64,000 nucleotides of DNA from Stenotrophomonas nematodicola (GCF_009467805.1 NZ_WIAY01000006.1:1-64000), one strand, 5' to 3'; shown: positions 52,414 to 60,182, numbered from the stretch's first letter. Notes: generated by a model from the sequence alone, not told the origin. Numbers and translations are program-made.

Positions 52414-53478
52414 TCATGCCGCACGCATGCTCTCCACCGCGCGCACCGTAGTTGCCGCGGCACGCTCGCGACGCTGGCTGACGATCTGACGCCGATAGCG
52501 CGCCGGTGTCGTCCCGACGATGCGCAGGAACAGCCGTCGGAAGGCGCTCTGGTCTGAGTAGCCCACGTGGCAGGAGACTTCGTCGATCGCCCCGCCCGCC
52601 TGGAACAGCATCTGCGCTTTGGCGATGCGCAGCCGCTGGCAGTACTCGATGGGCCGCATCCCGGTCGCACGCAGGAAACGGCGCTGGAGGGTACGCGGCT
52701 CCAATCCCGCCGAATCGCAGATGTCCTGCAGGCTCACTCCACGCGCAGCGATGCCGTGCAACCAGCGCTGCGCTTTAAGGATGCAGCGGTCGCCGTGCGC
52801 GAAGTTCGGGCTGAAGCGCTCCAGATCATCCTGCACGGTCCGCGGAATCACCAGTTGCAGCTGCTGGGACACAGACGACATCACGCTGTGCCCGTACACC
52901 CGGGCGAGCAGACGCAGGCTCAGGTACTTCCAGGCATCGGTGCCGGCGGCGGTGAGCAGGTCGCCATCGTCCACCAGCGTTCGCTCGCTCGGCAGCCAGC
53001 TGGGCACAACCGCCTTCAGCGCGGCACAGCGGTCCAGGCTGGGCAGCCGCACCGGCCGCCCGGCCAAGACGCCGGCACGGGCCAGCAGCAGCGCGCCCTC
53101 CTCGCACCCGGCCAGCAGGCTGCCGGCGTCATGGCAGTCACGCAGCCATGCCAGCAGCGCCTCGCCGGCGACCGACATCGCCCAGCCCGGCTCGTTGCCG
53201 GGCAGCACCACGACCGCCGGCAATGCTTCGCCGAACAGTGTGGCACCGGCCATGCGCTGCATTCCGCCGCCGCGTGGGCACAGGGTCCAGCGGGTGACGA
53301 GCATGCGCGCGCCGGGCCGCCGACTGGCCGCCGCAACCCGGTTGGAGAGCTGCGCGAGCTCGGAAAGCACCGTCGCAGCGCCGCGGATGCTGCCGGCGTA
53401 CTCGACCACGGCCACTTCCATCAGCGTTGGCGCAGCCGGCTTGCGCCGCGGCGGAAGGGAGTTCAACGAGGTGTTCAT
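52414..53478 (-). CDS. GlxA-type AraC regulator (DJ-1/PfpI domain + AraC HTH)
   Basis: 354 residues. The N-terminal DJ-1/PfpI-like domain (EVAVVEYAGSIRGAATVLSELAQLSN, with the elbow LLAGCEEGALLLARAGVLAGRPV) is of the non-enzymatic kind seen in GlxA, FtrA and ArgR-AraC proteins. The C-terminal double helix-turn-helix is QDICDSAGLEPRTLQRRFLRATGMRPIEYCQRLRIAKAQMLFQAGGAIDEVSCHVGYSDQSAFRRLFLRIVGTTPARYRRQI. It likely senses a small metabolite. It is divergent from the MerR gene. Target genes are not evident nearby. Confidence 0.88.
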   Translation of the reverse strand: MNTSLNSLPPRRKPAAPTLMEVAVVEYAGSIRGAATVLSELAQLSNRVAAASRRPGARMLVTRWTLCPRGGGMQRMAGATLFGEALPAVVVLPGNEPGWAMSVAGEALLAWLRDCHDAGSLLAGCEEGALLLARAGVLAGRPVRLPSLDRCAALKAVVPSWLPSERTLVDDGDLLTAAGTDAWKYLSLRLLARVYGHSVMSSVSQQLQLVIPRTVQDDLERFSPNFAHGDRCILKAQRWLHGIAARGVSLQDICDSAGLEPRTLQRRFLRATGMRPIEYCQRLRIAKAQMLFQAGGAIDEVSCHVGYSDQSAFRRLFLRIVGTTPARYRRQIVSQRRERAAATTVRAVESMRAA

Positions 53479-53646
53479 GCGACCTAGCTCCAGCAGCGTT
53501 ACCCGTCATGGGGGGGGCCGGGAGGCGCCTGCGCGCACGCCCGATCAACAGTTCGCTGGAGGTTACGGACGGCCTCGAGGGCCATCCATGAAACTAATTG
53601 CATCTTTGCAGCCAACCTTGCACAGGGCCGCCCAACGGCCAGACCC

Positions 53647-53678
53647 TTGACCCTCGACCCGGCTCCAGGGTTCACAAT
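53647..53678 (+). promoter_or_regulatory. MerR-type promoter with 20-bp spacer
   Basis: TTGACC (53647-53652) and CACAAT (53673-53678) are separated by 20 bases. Within it ACCCT (53650-53654) and AGGGT (53667-53671) form the arms of the operator. The overlong spacer with a dyad is the hallmark of promoters that MerR proteins open by untwisting DNA. It drives the merR gene itself. Confidence 0.65.
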
Positions 53679-53704
53679 GAGGGCGATCTTCTTCCGAGGT
53701 GGTC

Positions 53705-54103
53705 ATGAACATTGGACAGCTCGCGCGCCAGGCCGGCGTGCCCATCGACACCGTGCGCTACTACGAGCGGCAGCACCTGCTGCCGACCGCGCGCCGCAGC
53801 GCCGGGGGCTACCGGGTCTTCAGCGAAGACGACCTGACGCGGCTGCAGTTCATCCGTCGCGCCAAGGCGCTGGGTTTCAGCCTGGAGGAAATCGGCGAAC
53901 TGCTGTCGCTCAGCGACCAGCATGGACAGGACATGGCGCAGGTCCGCAGTACCGCGGTGCAGAAACTGCAGGACATCCAACAGCGCATCGGCGAACTGCA
54001 GCGCATGCACGGTGCACTGAAGCAGCTGGTGGATGCGTGCCCCGGCCACGGCGAACGCGGCGAGTGCCCGATCCTGGCCGCGTTGACAGCACCGCACCGA
54101 TAG
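53705..54103 (+). CDS. MerR-family regulator (heavy-metal-responsive type)
   Basis: 132 residues from ATG 53705 (GAGG 5 bases upstream). The MerR winged helix is MNIGQLARQAGVPIDTVRYYERQHLLPTARRSAGGYRVFSEDDLTRLQFIRRAKALGFSLEEIGELLSL, followed by the long dimerisation helix and a C-terminal metal-loop-like segment CPGHGERGECPIL. That Cys pattern (C..H...C) resembles the ZntR/CadR/CueR class, so zinc, cadmium or copper is likely. No metal-efflux gene is adjacent, which is odd for this class; its target may lie elsewhere. Confidence 0.85.
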   Translation: MNIGQLARQAGVPIDTVRYYERQHLLPTARRSAGGYRVFSEDDLTRLQFIRRAKALGFSLEEIGELLSLSDQHGQDMAQVRSTAVQKLQDIQQRIGELQRMHGALKQLVDACPGHGERGECPILAALTAPHR

Positions 54104-54205
54104 CCACGCTGCCGTTGTGCACGACACAGGTCACGTATCGCGTTATCGACGCGGCCGCGTGAATGCAGTTGAGGCAATGGATGAGAAATTTCGTGCAGTT
54201 TTCTC

Positions 54206-54234
54206 TTGCCAATCGAAAACGCCGTCGCTATGAT
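54206..54234 (+). promoter_or_regulatory. Promoter of tRNA unit 1
   Basis: TTGCCA (54206-54211), 17-base spacer, TATGAT (54229-54234); the tRNA-Ala begins 17 bases downstream. Confidence 0.75.
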
Positions 54235-54250
54235 TTCGCTCCTCACGACG

Positions 54251-54326
54251 TGGGGCCATAGCTCAGCTGGGAGAGCGCCTGCATGGCATGCAGGAGGTCG
54301 GCGGTTCGATCCCGCCTGGCTCCACC
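54251..54326 (+). tRNA. tRNA-Ala (anticodon GGC), copy 1
   Basis: 76 bases. Acceptor stem GGGGCCA/TGGCTCC, anticodon loop ATGGCAT, T-loop GGTTCGATC, and encoded CCA. Confidence 0.95.
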
Positions 54327-54379
54327 ACTTCAATCATTAGGCCGATTGAAGCAACGTGGGAAAAATTCGGTTTTCGTGC

Positions 54380-54455
54380 GTCCCCATCGTCTAGAGGCCT
54401 AGGACATCACCCTTTCACGGTGGCGACCGGGGTTCGAATCCCCGTGGGGACGCCA
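54380..54455 (+). tRNA. tRNA-Glu (anticodon TTC), copy 1
   Basis: 76 bases. Acceptor GTCCCCA/TGGGGAC, anticodon loop CTTTCAC, and encoded CCA. It lies 53 bases after tRNA-Ala. Confidence 0.95.
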
Positions 54456-54467
54456 ATTGAAACGCAG

Positions 54468-54500
54468 AACGCCCCGGTCTTGGCCGGGGCGTTTTGTTTG
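54468..54500 (+). terminator. Intrinsic terminator of tRNA unit 1
   Basis: The stem AACGCCCCGG / CCGGGGCGTT is followed by a T-rich run. Confidence 0.85.
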
Positions 54501-54554
54501 ACATGGTCACTGTCCCGATCCGGTTTTTTTTCAGGGTTGTGTCAGAGAAAAGAC

Positions 54555-54583
54555 TTGGCGAATGCAACGCACACGCGTAGAAT
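54555..54583 (+). promoter_or_regulatory. Promoter of tRNA unit 2
   Basis: TTGGCG (54555-54560), 17-base spacer, TAGAAT (54578-54583). Confidence 0.7.
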
Positions 54584-54600
54584 TCCGCCTCCAGCATCGT

Positions 54601-54676
54601 GGGGCCATAGCTCAGCTGGGAGAGCGCCTGCATGGCATGCAGGAGGTCGGCGGTTCGATCCCGCCTGGCTCCACCA
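54601..54676 (+). tRNA. tRNA-Ala (anticodon GGC), copy 2
   Basis: Identical in sequence to copy 1 at 54251-54326, 76 bases with encoded CCA. Confidence 0.95.
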
Positions 54677-54726
54677 CTCCGGACATTAGGCCGTCAGGAG
54701 CGCTGAAAACATTGATGAGTTCATGC

Positions 54727-54802
54727 GTCCCCATCGTCTAGAGGCCTAGGACATCACCCTTTCACGGTGGCGACCGGGGTTCGAATCCCCGTGGGGACGC
54801 CA
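54727..54802 (+). tRNA. tRNA-Glu (anticodon TTC), copy 2
   Basis: Identical to the tRNA-Glu at 54380-54455, 76 bases with encoded CCA. Confidence 0.95.
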
Positions 54803-54817
54803 CTCATCAACGAATAC

Positions 54818-54846
54818 CGAGGCCCGGCACGCCGGGTCTTTTTATT
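54818..54846 (+). terminator. Intrinsic terminator of tRNA unit 2
   Basis: The stem CCCGG-CACG-CCGGG is followed by TCTTTTTATT. Confidence 0.8.
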
Positions 54847-54876
54847 CACCGCCCCCTGCGGGCTTCGAATGTGGTC

Positions 54877-54905
54877 TTCCACAAACGTGAACACGCAGGT
54901 ATACT
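54877..54905 (+). promoter_or_regulatory. Promoter of tRNA unit 3
   Basis: TTCCAC (54877-54882), 17-base spacer, TATACT (54900-54905). Confidence 0.7.
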
Positions 54906-54926
54906 AGGCGGCTCGCGGTACAACGT

Positions 54927-55002
54927 GGGGCCATAGCTCAGCTGGGAGAGCGCCTGCATGGCATGCAGGAGGTCGGCGGTTCGATCCCGCCTGGCTCCAC
55001 CA
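54927..55002 (+). tRNA. tRNA-Ala (anticodon GGC), copy 3
   Basis: Identical in sequence to the other tRNA-Ala copies, 76 bases with encoded CCA. Confidence 0.95.
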
Positions 55003-55050
55003 CTTCTCCGGACACAGGCCGTCCGACAGAAGCAAAATCCGGTTCAACGC

Positions 55051-55126
55051 GTCCCCATCGTCTAGAGGCCTAGGACATCACCCTTTCACGGTGGCGACCG
55101 GGGTTCGAATCCCCGTGGGGACGCCA
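55051..55126 (+). tRNA. tRNA-Glu (anticodon TTC), copy 3
   Basis: Identical to the other tRNA-Glu copies. The spacer to tRNA-Ala is 48 bases and matches that of unit 4. Confidence 0.95.
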
Positions 55127-55138
55127 GCTTCAACAGAC

Positions 55139-55167
55139 AGCCCTGACTTCGGTCGGGGCTTTTTGTT
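55139..55167 (+). terminator. Intrinsic terminator of tRNA unit 3
   Basis: AGCCCTGAC-TTCG-GTCGGGGCT is followed by TTTTTGTT; one mismatch in the stem. Confidence 0.85.
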
Positions 55168-55184
55168 GGTGCCCCAGAAAAAGC

Positions 55185-55213
55185 TTCCCATCCAGCAAAA
55201 GCGCCGCTATGAT
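55185..55213 (+). promoter_or_regulatory. Promoter of tRNA unit 4
   Basis: TTCCCA (55185-55190), 17-base spacer, TATGAT (55208-55213). Confidence 0.7.
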
Positions 55214-55235
55214 AGGCGGCTCGCAGCATCAACGT

Positions 55236-55311
55236 GGGGCCATAGCTCAGCTGGGAGAGCGCCTGCATGGCATGCAGGAGGTCGGCGGTTCGATCCCGCC
55301 TGGCTCCACCA
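55236..55311 (+). tRNA. tRNA-Ala (anticodon GGC), copy 4
   Basis: Identical in sequence to the other tRNA-Ala copies. It lies 309 bases after copy 3. Confidence 0.95.
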
Positions 55312-55359
55312 CTTCTCCGGACACAGGCCGTCCGACAGAAGCAAAATCCGGTTCAACGC

Positions 55360-55435
55360 GTCCCCATCGTCTAGAGGCCTAGGACATCACCCTTTCACGG
55401 TGGCGACCGGGGTTCGAATCCCCGTGGGGACGCCA
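55360..55435 (+). tRNA. tRNA-Glu (anticodon TTC), copy 4
   Basis: Identical to the other tRNA-Glu copies. It lies 309 bases after copy 3. Confidence 0.95.
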
Positions 55436-55447
55436 GCTTCAACAAAC

Positions 55448-55477
55448 AGCCCTGACTCCGGTCGGGGCTTTTTGTTG
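55448..55477 (+). terminator. Intrinsic terminator of tRNA unit 4
   Basis: AGCCCTGAC-TCCG-GTCGGGGCT then TTTTTGTT, nearly the same as the terminator of unit 3. Confidence 0.85.
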
Positions 55478-55497
55478 GCGCTTCTTTCTCTGCGTGG

Positions 55498-55914
55498 TCA
55501 GCCCACCACCTTGGCCATGCCCACCGACTTCGGCGCGGTCTGGGCAAAACCGAACTGCGCGTACAGCCGATGCGCCTGGCCATCGGCGATCAGACTCACA
55601 TAAGCACCGACCGCGTTCGCGCGCAGCCAGACATCCAGCGCGCCCATCACCGCCTTGCCCAGTCCCTGCCCCTGGCGGTCGGGAACCACCGCAATGTCCA
55701 CCACCTGCAGGAAGCAGCCGCGGTCGCCGACCAGCCTGCCCATCGCCACCAACCGTTCGCCGTCGCGGATGCTCACCCCGAACACCGTGTTGGGCAGGCC
55801 CAGCGTGGCTGCCTCCAGTGATTTGGGGCTCAGGCCGGCGAGCACGCGCAGCTGGCGGTACTCCTCGACAGTGGGCGGCACGGGGTAGAGCTGCAGGCTG
55901 GCAGGCAGGGACAT
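55498..55914 (-). CDS. GNAT-family N-acetyltransferase
   Basis: 138 residues from ATG 55914 (MSLPASLQLYPVPPTVEEYRQL); the frame upstream is not family-like. The acetyl-CoA site is VVDIAVVPDRQGQGLGKAVMGALDVWLRANA, with VVPxxQGxGLG as the phosphate loop, followed by AYVSLIADGQAHRLYAQFGF. The substrate is unknown; short single-domain members often act on small amines or protein N-termini. It is convergent with the last tRNA unit, whose terminator separates them. Confidence 0.85.
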   Translation of the reverse strand: MSLPASLQLYPVPPTVEEYRQLRVLAGLSPKSLEAATLGLPNTVFGVSIRDGERLVAMGRLVGDRGCFLQVVDIAVVPDRQGQGLGKAVMGALDVWLRANAVGAYVSLIADGQAHRLYAQFGFAQTAPKSVGMAKVVG

Positions 55915-56018
55915 GGGGCTTTCTCGGAGTGAACGGGCCTGTAGCATGACGCAGGCCATGCGCACCCGGTGAGACCCACGCGTCCTATCCTGTTCCCCTG
56001 CCCGCCGCCCCTGCCGCC

Positions 56019-56975
56019 ATGTGCTACTCCGCCCAGATCCGTGCCGATTACACCAGGCTTGTCCGTGAGTACGGCGCGGTCATGTCGCTGGAGGCGTTCG
56101 CGCAGCTCTATGCGCACGATCCTGGCAAGCCACGGCCCAAAACGCCCAAGGCGATGGATGACGGGTTCGCCGGCGCACGCACGCCGCAGGGGCAGGACAT
56201 CGTGGCAAAGATCCAGCAGTGGCATGCCGAGGAAATGCGCGCACTCGACGAGGAGATCCGGCTGCAGTCCGCACGCCTGGCATCGGCTGAAAGCCAGCTC
56301 GCCGCTCGCCCTTCGCAGAAGGCACGCAACGAACTACGTATCGCCGGCAACCGGATCGAGCGCGCGCAGGCGCGCCTGGACGACCTGCACCGCACCGGGC
56401 TGCTGCCGCGCGACAGCCGCATCTTTCCGGGCGTATACGCACCGGTGATCGTTTCCGAGGGCGGCCAGCGCGTGATCAAGCCGATGCGCTACCAATGCCG
56501 GCTGCCGGATGTGCCGGCCCGCAATGACGTGCTCTACCCGGGCACCTACAATGCGCGCCGCGACAGCCTCGGTGGGTACTGGAAGCCCGCGTTTGGTCAT
56601 CGACACGGCGTCGTGGTGGTGCAGTCGTTCTATGAGCACGTTCCGCGCCATGCATTCGAACACCGCGCGTTGGCACCTGGCGAGCGCGCGCAGAACGTGG
56701 TCCTGGAATTCCACCCGCAGCCCGCACGCGACCTGCTGGTGGCCTGCCTGTGGTCGGAATGGGACGGGCCGGAAGGCCGGCTGCTGTCGTTCGCGGCGAT
56801 CACCGACGAACCGCCGGTGGCGGTAGCCGCAGCCGGGCATGACCGCTGCATCGTGCCGATCCGCCCGGAACACCTGGACGCGTGGCTCAATCCTGACCCG
56901 GCCGATCTGGCCGCGCAGTACCGCATTCTCGACGACCGCGAACCGGTTGATCTTGTCTGTCAGGAAGCGGCCTGA
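56019..56975 (+). CDS. SRAP-family protein (YedK/HMCES-like), long form
   Basis: 318 residues. SRAP proteins crosslink to abasic sites in single-stranded DNA through Cys2, after removal of Met1. Cys2 is present (MCYSAQIRAD), as are N178 (GTYNARRDSL), E206 (SFYEH) and H274 (AAGHDRCIVPI, where the usual HxRMP reads HDRC). E. coli YedK has 222 residues with Asn75; here about 100 extra residues lie between Cys2 and Asn178. That part (about 60-125) is helical and charged (IQQWHAEEMRALDEEIRLQSARLASAESQL...RIERAQARLDDLHR), probably a coiled coil. It likely protects abasic sites at forks; the insertion may bind a partner. Confidence 0.85.
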   Translation: MCYSAQIRADYTRLVREYGAVMSLEAFAQLYAHDPGKPRPKTPKAMDDGFAGARTPQGQDIVAKIQQWHAEEMRALDEEIRLQSARLASAESQLAARPSQKARNELRIAGNRIERAQARLDDLHRTGLLPRDSRIFPGVYAPVIVSEGGQRVIKPMRYQCRLPDVPARNDVLYPGTYNARRDSLGGYWKPAFGHRHGVVVVQSFYEHVPRHAFEHRALAPGERAQNVVLEFHPQPARDLLVACLWSEWDGPEGRLLSFAAITDEPPVAVAAAGHDRCIVPIRPEHLDAWLNPDPADLAAQYRILDDREPVDLVCQEAA

Positions 56976-56994
56976 CACGCCCTCTGTCGCGGCA

Positions 56995-57375
56995 TCAGCC
57001 GGCGACTGAATCGCCTTGGCGGGCACGCTCGAGTGCGGCGGTCAGTTCCGCGGTGAGGTACGGCTTGCTGAGCACGACACCGCTGCGGAACGTCGCCGGC
57101 AGATGATCCGGCGCCATGCCGGTCGCCAGAACAAACGGAATGCCACGTGCGGAAAGTCCTTCGGCCACCGCCTCACTGGTTTCGTTGTTGGCCAGACGGT
57201 AATCGAGCAGCGCGACCTGCGGTGCGGTCTCGCCCAGAAGGTGCAATGCCTCGGACACCGAGGCCGCCAACCCCACGACGACCGCCCCGGACTGCACCAG
57301 CTGCATCTGCAGCAGGGCCGCACTCATCTCGTCGTTCTCCACCACCAGCACCCGTAGATCCTGCAGCGCGCTCAT
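56995..57375 (-). CDS. Stand-alone response-regulator receiver domain
   Basis: 126 residues from ATG 57375 (GGGAG 7 bases upstream). The receiver fold is complete without an output domain: acidic pair in VLVVENDEMSAALL, phospho-acceptor Asp in VALLDYRLANNETSE, Thr in FVLATGMAPD, and Lys in VVLSKPYLTAEL. It is a CheY-like or Spo0F-like phosphorelay part. No kinase gene is next to it. The soluble chemoreceptor lies 530 bases away across tRNA-Leu, which gives a possible but unproven link. Confidence 0.85.
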   Translation of the reverse strand: MSALQDLRVLVVENDEMSAALLQMQLVQSGAVVVGLAASVSEALHLLGETAPQVALLDYRLANNETSEAVAEGLSARGIPFVLATGMAPDHLPATFRSGVVLSKPYLTAELTAALERARQGDSVAG

Positions 57376-57500
57376 CCCCGGCTCCCTGTATGGTTCAGCG
57401 CGGTGATTATAGCGTCCCAACCCGATGAAGGCCGCCGTCACACTGAAGCGTTCAGGTCTCCCCACCGCCGCAGGTTTTGTATACACTACGCGGCCAGCCA

Positions 57501-57587
57501 GCCGAAGTGGCGGAATCGGTAGACGCAGCGGACTCAAAATCCGCCGCCCTTAAAAGCGTGTGGGTTCGAGTCCCACCTTCGGCACCA
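57501..57587 (+). tRNA. tRNA-Leu (anticodon CAA)
   Basis: 87 bases with the long variable arm of class II tRNAs. Acceptor GCCGAAG/CTTCGGC, anticodon loop CTCAAAA, T-loop GGTTCGAGTC, and encoded CCA. A TATACA or TACACT sequence at 57480-57487 is the likely -10. Confidence 0.95.
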
Positions 57588-57620
57588 ATGGAACGATACG
57601 CTCCGCAATCATCGGAGATG

Positions 57621-57648
57621 AAACCCCGCTTTGGCGGGGTTTTTCGTT
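57621..57648 (+). terminator. Intrinsic terminator of tRNA-Leu
   Basis: AAACCCCGC / GCGGGGTTT stem with a 4-base loop, then TTTTCGTTT. Confidence 0.85.
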
Positions 57649-57744
57649 TACGCCAGTCGACCCATGCAGCGATGGCTGGGTGCACCCGGCAGCGCTGGAC
57701 CCTGCTCTGGCGCGCACTTCGGCCGGCCCTGCGCCGGCACGATC

Positions 57745-57894
57745 TCACGCCAGGCGATGGCCAGCGCGCAGTCGTTCGGCCAGCGCCAGCATGGCCGCCC
57801 ACATCCATCCCTGTTGCAACCGCGTACGCCCGTCCGTTGGATGCAGGCGTATCCCAGAGCCACGCGCAAGGGTGCAGCCGGTGCCGCCGCCCAT
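57745..57894 (-). CDS. Possible 49-residue protein downstream of the chemoreceptor
   Basis: ATG 57894 follows the chemoreceptor stop by 11 bases. The frame reads MGGGTGCTLARGSGIRLHPTDGRTRLQQGWMWAAMLALAERLRAGHRLA, with a helical amphipathic end. There is no good ribosome site. It may be a real small protein, the tail of a lost gene, or chance. The 250 bases between tRNA-Leu and the chemoreceptor hold nothing else I can support. Confidence 0.2.
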   Translation of the reverse strand: MGGGTGCTLARGSGIRLHPTDGRTRLQQGWMWAAMLALAERLRAGHRLA

Positions 57895-57905
57895 CGCGCC
57901 TGCGC

Positions 57906-59759
57906 TCACACCAGGCGCAGTACCGGCTGGGCGCCCTGCATTGCCTGTCGCTGCGTCTGCGCCACTGCCGCATCCACTCGGAATCCGGCCACGGTCTGCA
58001 GCAGCTGGGATGCCTGCTCCTCCATGCTGCGCGCCGCCGCCGACGCTTCCTCGACCAGCGCCGCATTCTGCTGGGTGCCTTCGTCGATATGCTCCACGGC
58101 ACGGTTGATCTGCTGGATGCCCTCGCTCTGCTGCTGGGCGGCGGCGCTGATGTCGCTCATCAACGCGCTGACGCGCTTCACGTTGACCACGATGTCCGTC
58201 ATCGTCCGTCCGGCGCTTTCGACCTGCGCGGTTCCCGCGCCGACCTTCTCCACCGAGTCGCCAATCAGTTGCTTGATCTCCTTGGCGGCGTCGGCCGAGC
58301 GCTGCGACAGCGAGCGGATCTCCGAGGCGACAACCGCGAAGCCACGGCCATGCTCGCCGGCACGCGCCGCCTCCACCGCTGCGTTGAGCGCCAGGATATT
58401 GGTCTGGAATGCGATGCCGTCGATGACCCCGATGATGTCGACGATGCGCCGCGAGGAGTCGTTGATCAGCGCCATCGTCGCCACCACGTCGTGCACCACG
58501 TGTCCGCCCTGGTCGGCGACATCGACCGCGCCGCTGGCAAGCGCGCTGGCCTGGCGGGCGTTGTCGGCGGTGCGCTGCACGGTCGCGGTGAGCCCCTTCA
58601 TCGACACCGCGGTTTCCTCCAGCGACGCCGCCTGCTGCTCGGTGCGCACCGACAGGTCGCTGTTGCCTTCGGCGATCTCGCTGGCACCGACCGCGATGGT
58701 GTCGGCCGCGAACTTGATCTGCCCGATGATCAAGGCCATCGCCTCGACCAGCGCGTTGATGCCCTCGCAGAGCTCGGCGATCGGACCGCGCTTGTCGGTG
58801 GTCGGAATGTGGCCGGTGAGGTCCCCTCCCTGGGCCGCTGCCACCACTTCACGGGTCTGCGCCACCGCCAGCTCCAGGGCAAGACTGGCTTGCACCTGCG
58901 CGGTCACATCGGTGGCGTACTTGACCACTTTGAACGGCCGACCGTTCATGTCGAAGATCGGGTTGTACGACGCCTGGATCCACACCTCACGCCCATCGCG
59001 CCCCAGCCGCTTGTATTGGCCGGCGTCGAACTCGCCCCGCCCCAGCTTTTCCCAGAAGCGCTGGTACTCGGCACTCTGGCGGTAGGCGGGCTCGGCGAAC
59101 ATCGAATGGTGCTGGCCACGCACCTCCTCCAGGCGATAGCCCATCACCGCCAGGAAGTTGTCGTTGGCGGCAAGGATGCGTCCGTCCATGCCAAACTCGA
59201 TCACCGCCTGGGATTTGCTGATCGCCGCCAGTTGGCCGGCGAAATCGGCCGCCTGGAACTTCTGCGCGGTGATGTCGGTGGCAAATTTCACCACTTTGTA
59301 GGGCCGGCCATCGCTGTCGAACACGGGGTTGTAGGACGCCTGGATCCATATCTCCCGGCCGCCCTTGCCGACCCGGCGATACTGGCCGGCGTCGAACTCG
59401 CCGCGCCCCAGCTTGGCCCAGAACGCGCGGTACTCCTCGCTCTGCGCCTGCACCGGGTCGACGAACATCGCGTGGTGCCGCCCCTGGATCTCCGCCAGGG
59501 TGTAGCCCAGCGTCTGCAGGAAGTTGTCGTTGGCTTCCAGGATGGTGCCGTCAAGGTCGAACTCGATCACGGCCTGCACGCGGTGCAGGGCCGCGACCTG
59601 CGCTTCCAGCGCCGCCTGGTGACGTGCGGCCGCCCCGGCCCCCGCCTCGCCGGGGCTGCGGCGGGCGCGGAACAGGCCGCGCAGTGCGCGCCAGGGTGAA
59701 TCGACGGCGGTGACCGACAGCGGTGCACGCACCGGCGTATGCAAGCCTGAAGTAAACAT
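57906..59759 (-). CDS. Soluble methyl-accepting chemoreceptor with two PAS domains (BdlA/Aer2-like layout)
   Basis: 617 residues without transmembrane segments. Two PAS domains (about 60-165 and 180-290) are near copies of each other: VIEFDLDGTILEANDNFLQTLGYTLAEIQGRHHAMFV and VIEFGMDGRILAANDNFLAVMGYRLEEVRGQHHSMFA, each followed by FWAKLGRGEFDAGQY/FWEKLGRGEFDAGQY. A linker follows, then a signalling domain with the conserved tip IIGVIDGIAFQTNILALNAAVEAARAGEHGRGFAVVASEIRSLSQRSADAAKEI. PAS-PAS-MCP without a membrane part is the layout of BdlA, which controls biofilm dispersal. PAS pockets may bind haem or flavin. The next gene on the strand encodes a diguanylate cyclase. Confidence 0.88.
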   Translation of the reverse strand: MFTSGLHTPVRAPLSVTAVDSPWRALRGLFRARRSPGEAGAGAAARHQAALEAQVAALHRVQAVIEFDLDGTILEANDNFLQTLGYTLAEIQGRHHAMFVDPVQAQSEEYRAFWAKLGRGEFDAGQYRRVGKGGREIWIQASYNPVFDSDGRPYKVVKFATDITAQKFQAADFAGQLAAISKSQAVIEFGMDGRILAANDNFLAVMGYRLEEVRGQHHSMFAEPAYRQSAEYQRFWEKLGRGEFDAGQYKRLGRDGREVWIQASYNPIFDMNGRPFKVVKYATDVTAQVQASLALELAVAQTREVVAAAQGGDLTGHIPTTDKRGPIAELCEGINALVEAMALIIGQIKFAADTIAVGASEIAEGNSDLSVRTEQQAASLEETAVSMKGLTATVQRTADNARQASALASGAVDVADQGGHVVHDVVATMALINDSSRRIVDIIGVIDGIAFQTNILALNAAVEAARAGEHGRGFAVVASEIRSLSQRSADAAKEIKQLIGDSVEKVGAGTAQVESAGRTMTDIVVNVKRVSALMSDISAAAQQQSEGIQQINRAVEHIDEGTQQNAALVEEASAAARSMEEQASQLLQTVAGFRVDAAVAQTQRQAMQGAQPVLRLV

Positions 59760-60182
59760 CGTATGACCTCGTGTCCGATAAGCGATGGCGACGCCGAACG
59801 GGATGTCCGGCGCGGGTGATCAGCTGGTTTGGGACGCACGAACATCGTCAGTTGAAATGACGCGACTTCCAGAGGCAGTGCACGACCGGAGCACGGTCGG
59901 GTGGATCTATCGATCAGACAGGCCGCCAGGTCCCCCTGCCACGCAGGGGGCAACTCCGACCGATATAGCGGCCCCTGGCAGGCAACCTTTAGGGCGGCCG
60001 ATCAATCGATATGCAGGGCCGGCAGCGGCTTGGGCGGGAACACCGGCCGATCCAGCCAGAGCCATCGCCAGGGCGGTCACGTCCCTCGCGATCCGGGGGG
60101 GGCGCATCCTGCTGTTCCTGTCCATTCGCGTGGCCGGCGAGTATCCCGGACCGCCGTGGCGGCGGCCAGCCTGCGGCACCGC
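59760..60182 (-). other. Intergenic region between the diguanylate cyclase and the chemoreceptor
   Basis: 423 bases with no supported gene. A perfect 8-bp stem (CCCCCTGC / GCAGGGGG, 3-base loop) at 59932-59950 could be a leader element of the chemoreceptor mRNA or a terminator of the cyclase mRNA. I recognise no known c-di-GMP riboswitch. Confidence 0.4.

Larger units (their letters stand above)
54206..55477 (+). repeat. Four tandem tRNA-Ala/tRNA-Glu transcription units
   Basis: The pair Ala(GGC)-Glu(TTC) occurs four times with periods of about 350, 325 and 309 bases. Units 3 and 4 also share the Ala-Glu spacer and most of the leader and terminator, so they are the most recent duplication. 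Units 1 and 2 keep only the tRNA sequences in common, while their promoters and terminators have diverged. Confidence 0.9.

Noticed and set aside
54288-55603. Open frames of 60-170 codons across the tRNA cluster
   Set aside because: They translate tRNA sequence (the repeated WGHSSAGRAPAWHAGGRRFDPAWLH is tRNA-Ala read as protein).
59932-59950. Hairpin upstream of the chemoreceptor considered as a c-di-GMP riboswitch
   Set aside because: It is an isolated 8-bp stem without the conserved GEMM helices or tetraloop/receptor; kept only as an unexplained hairpin.
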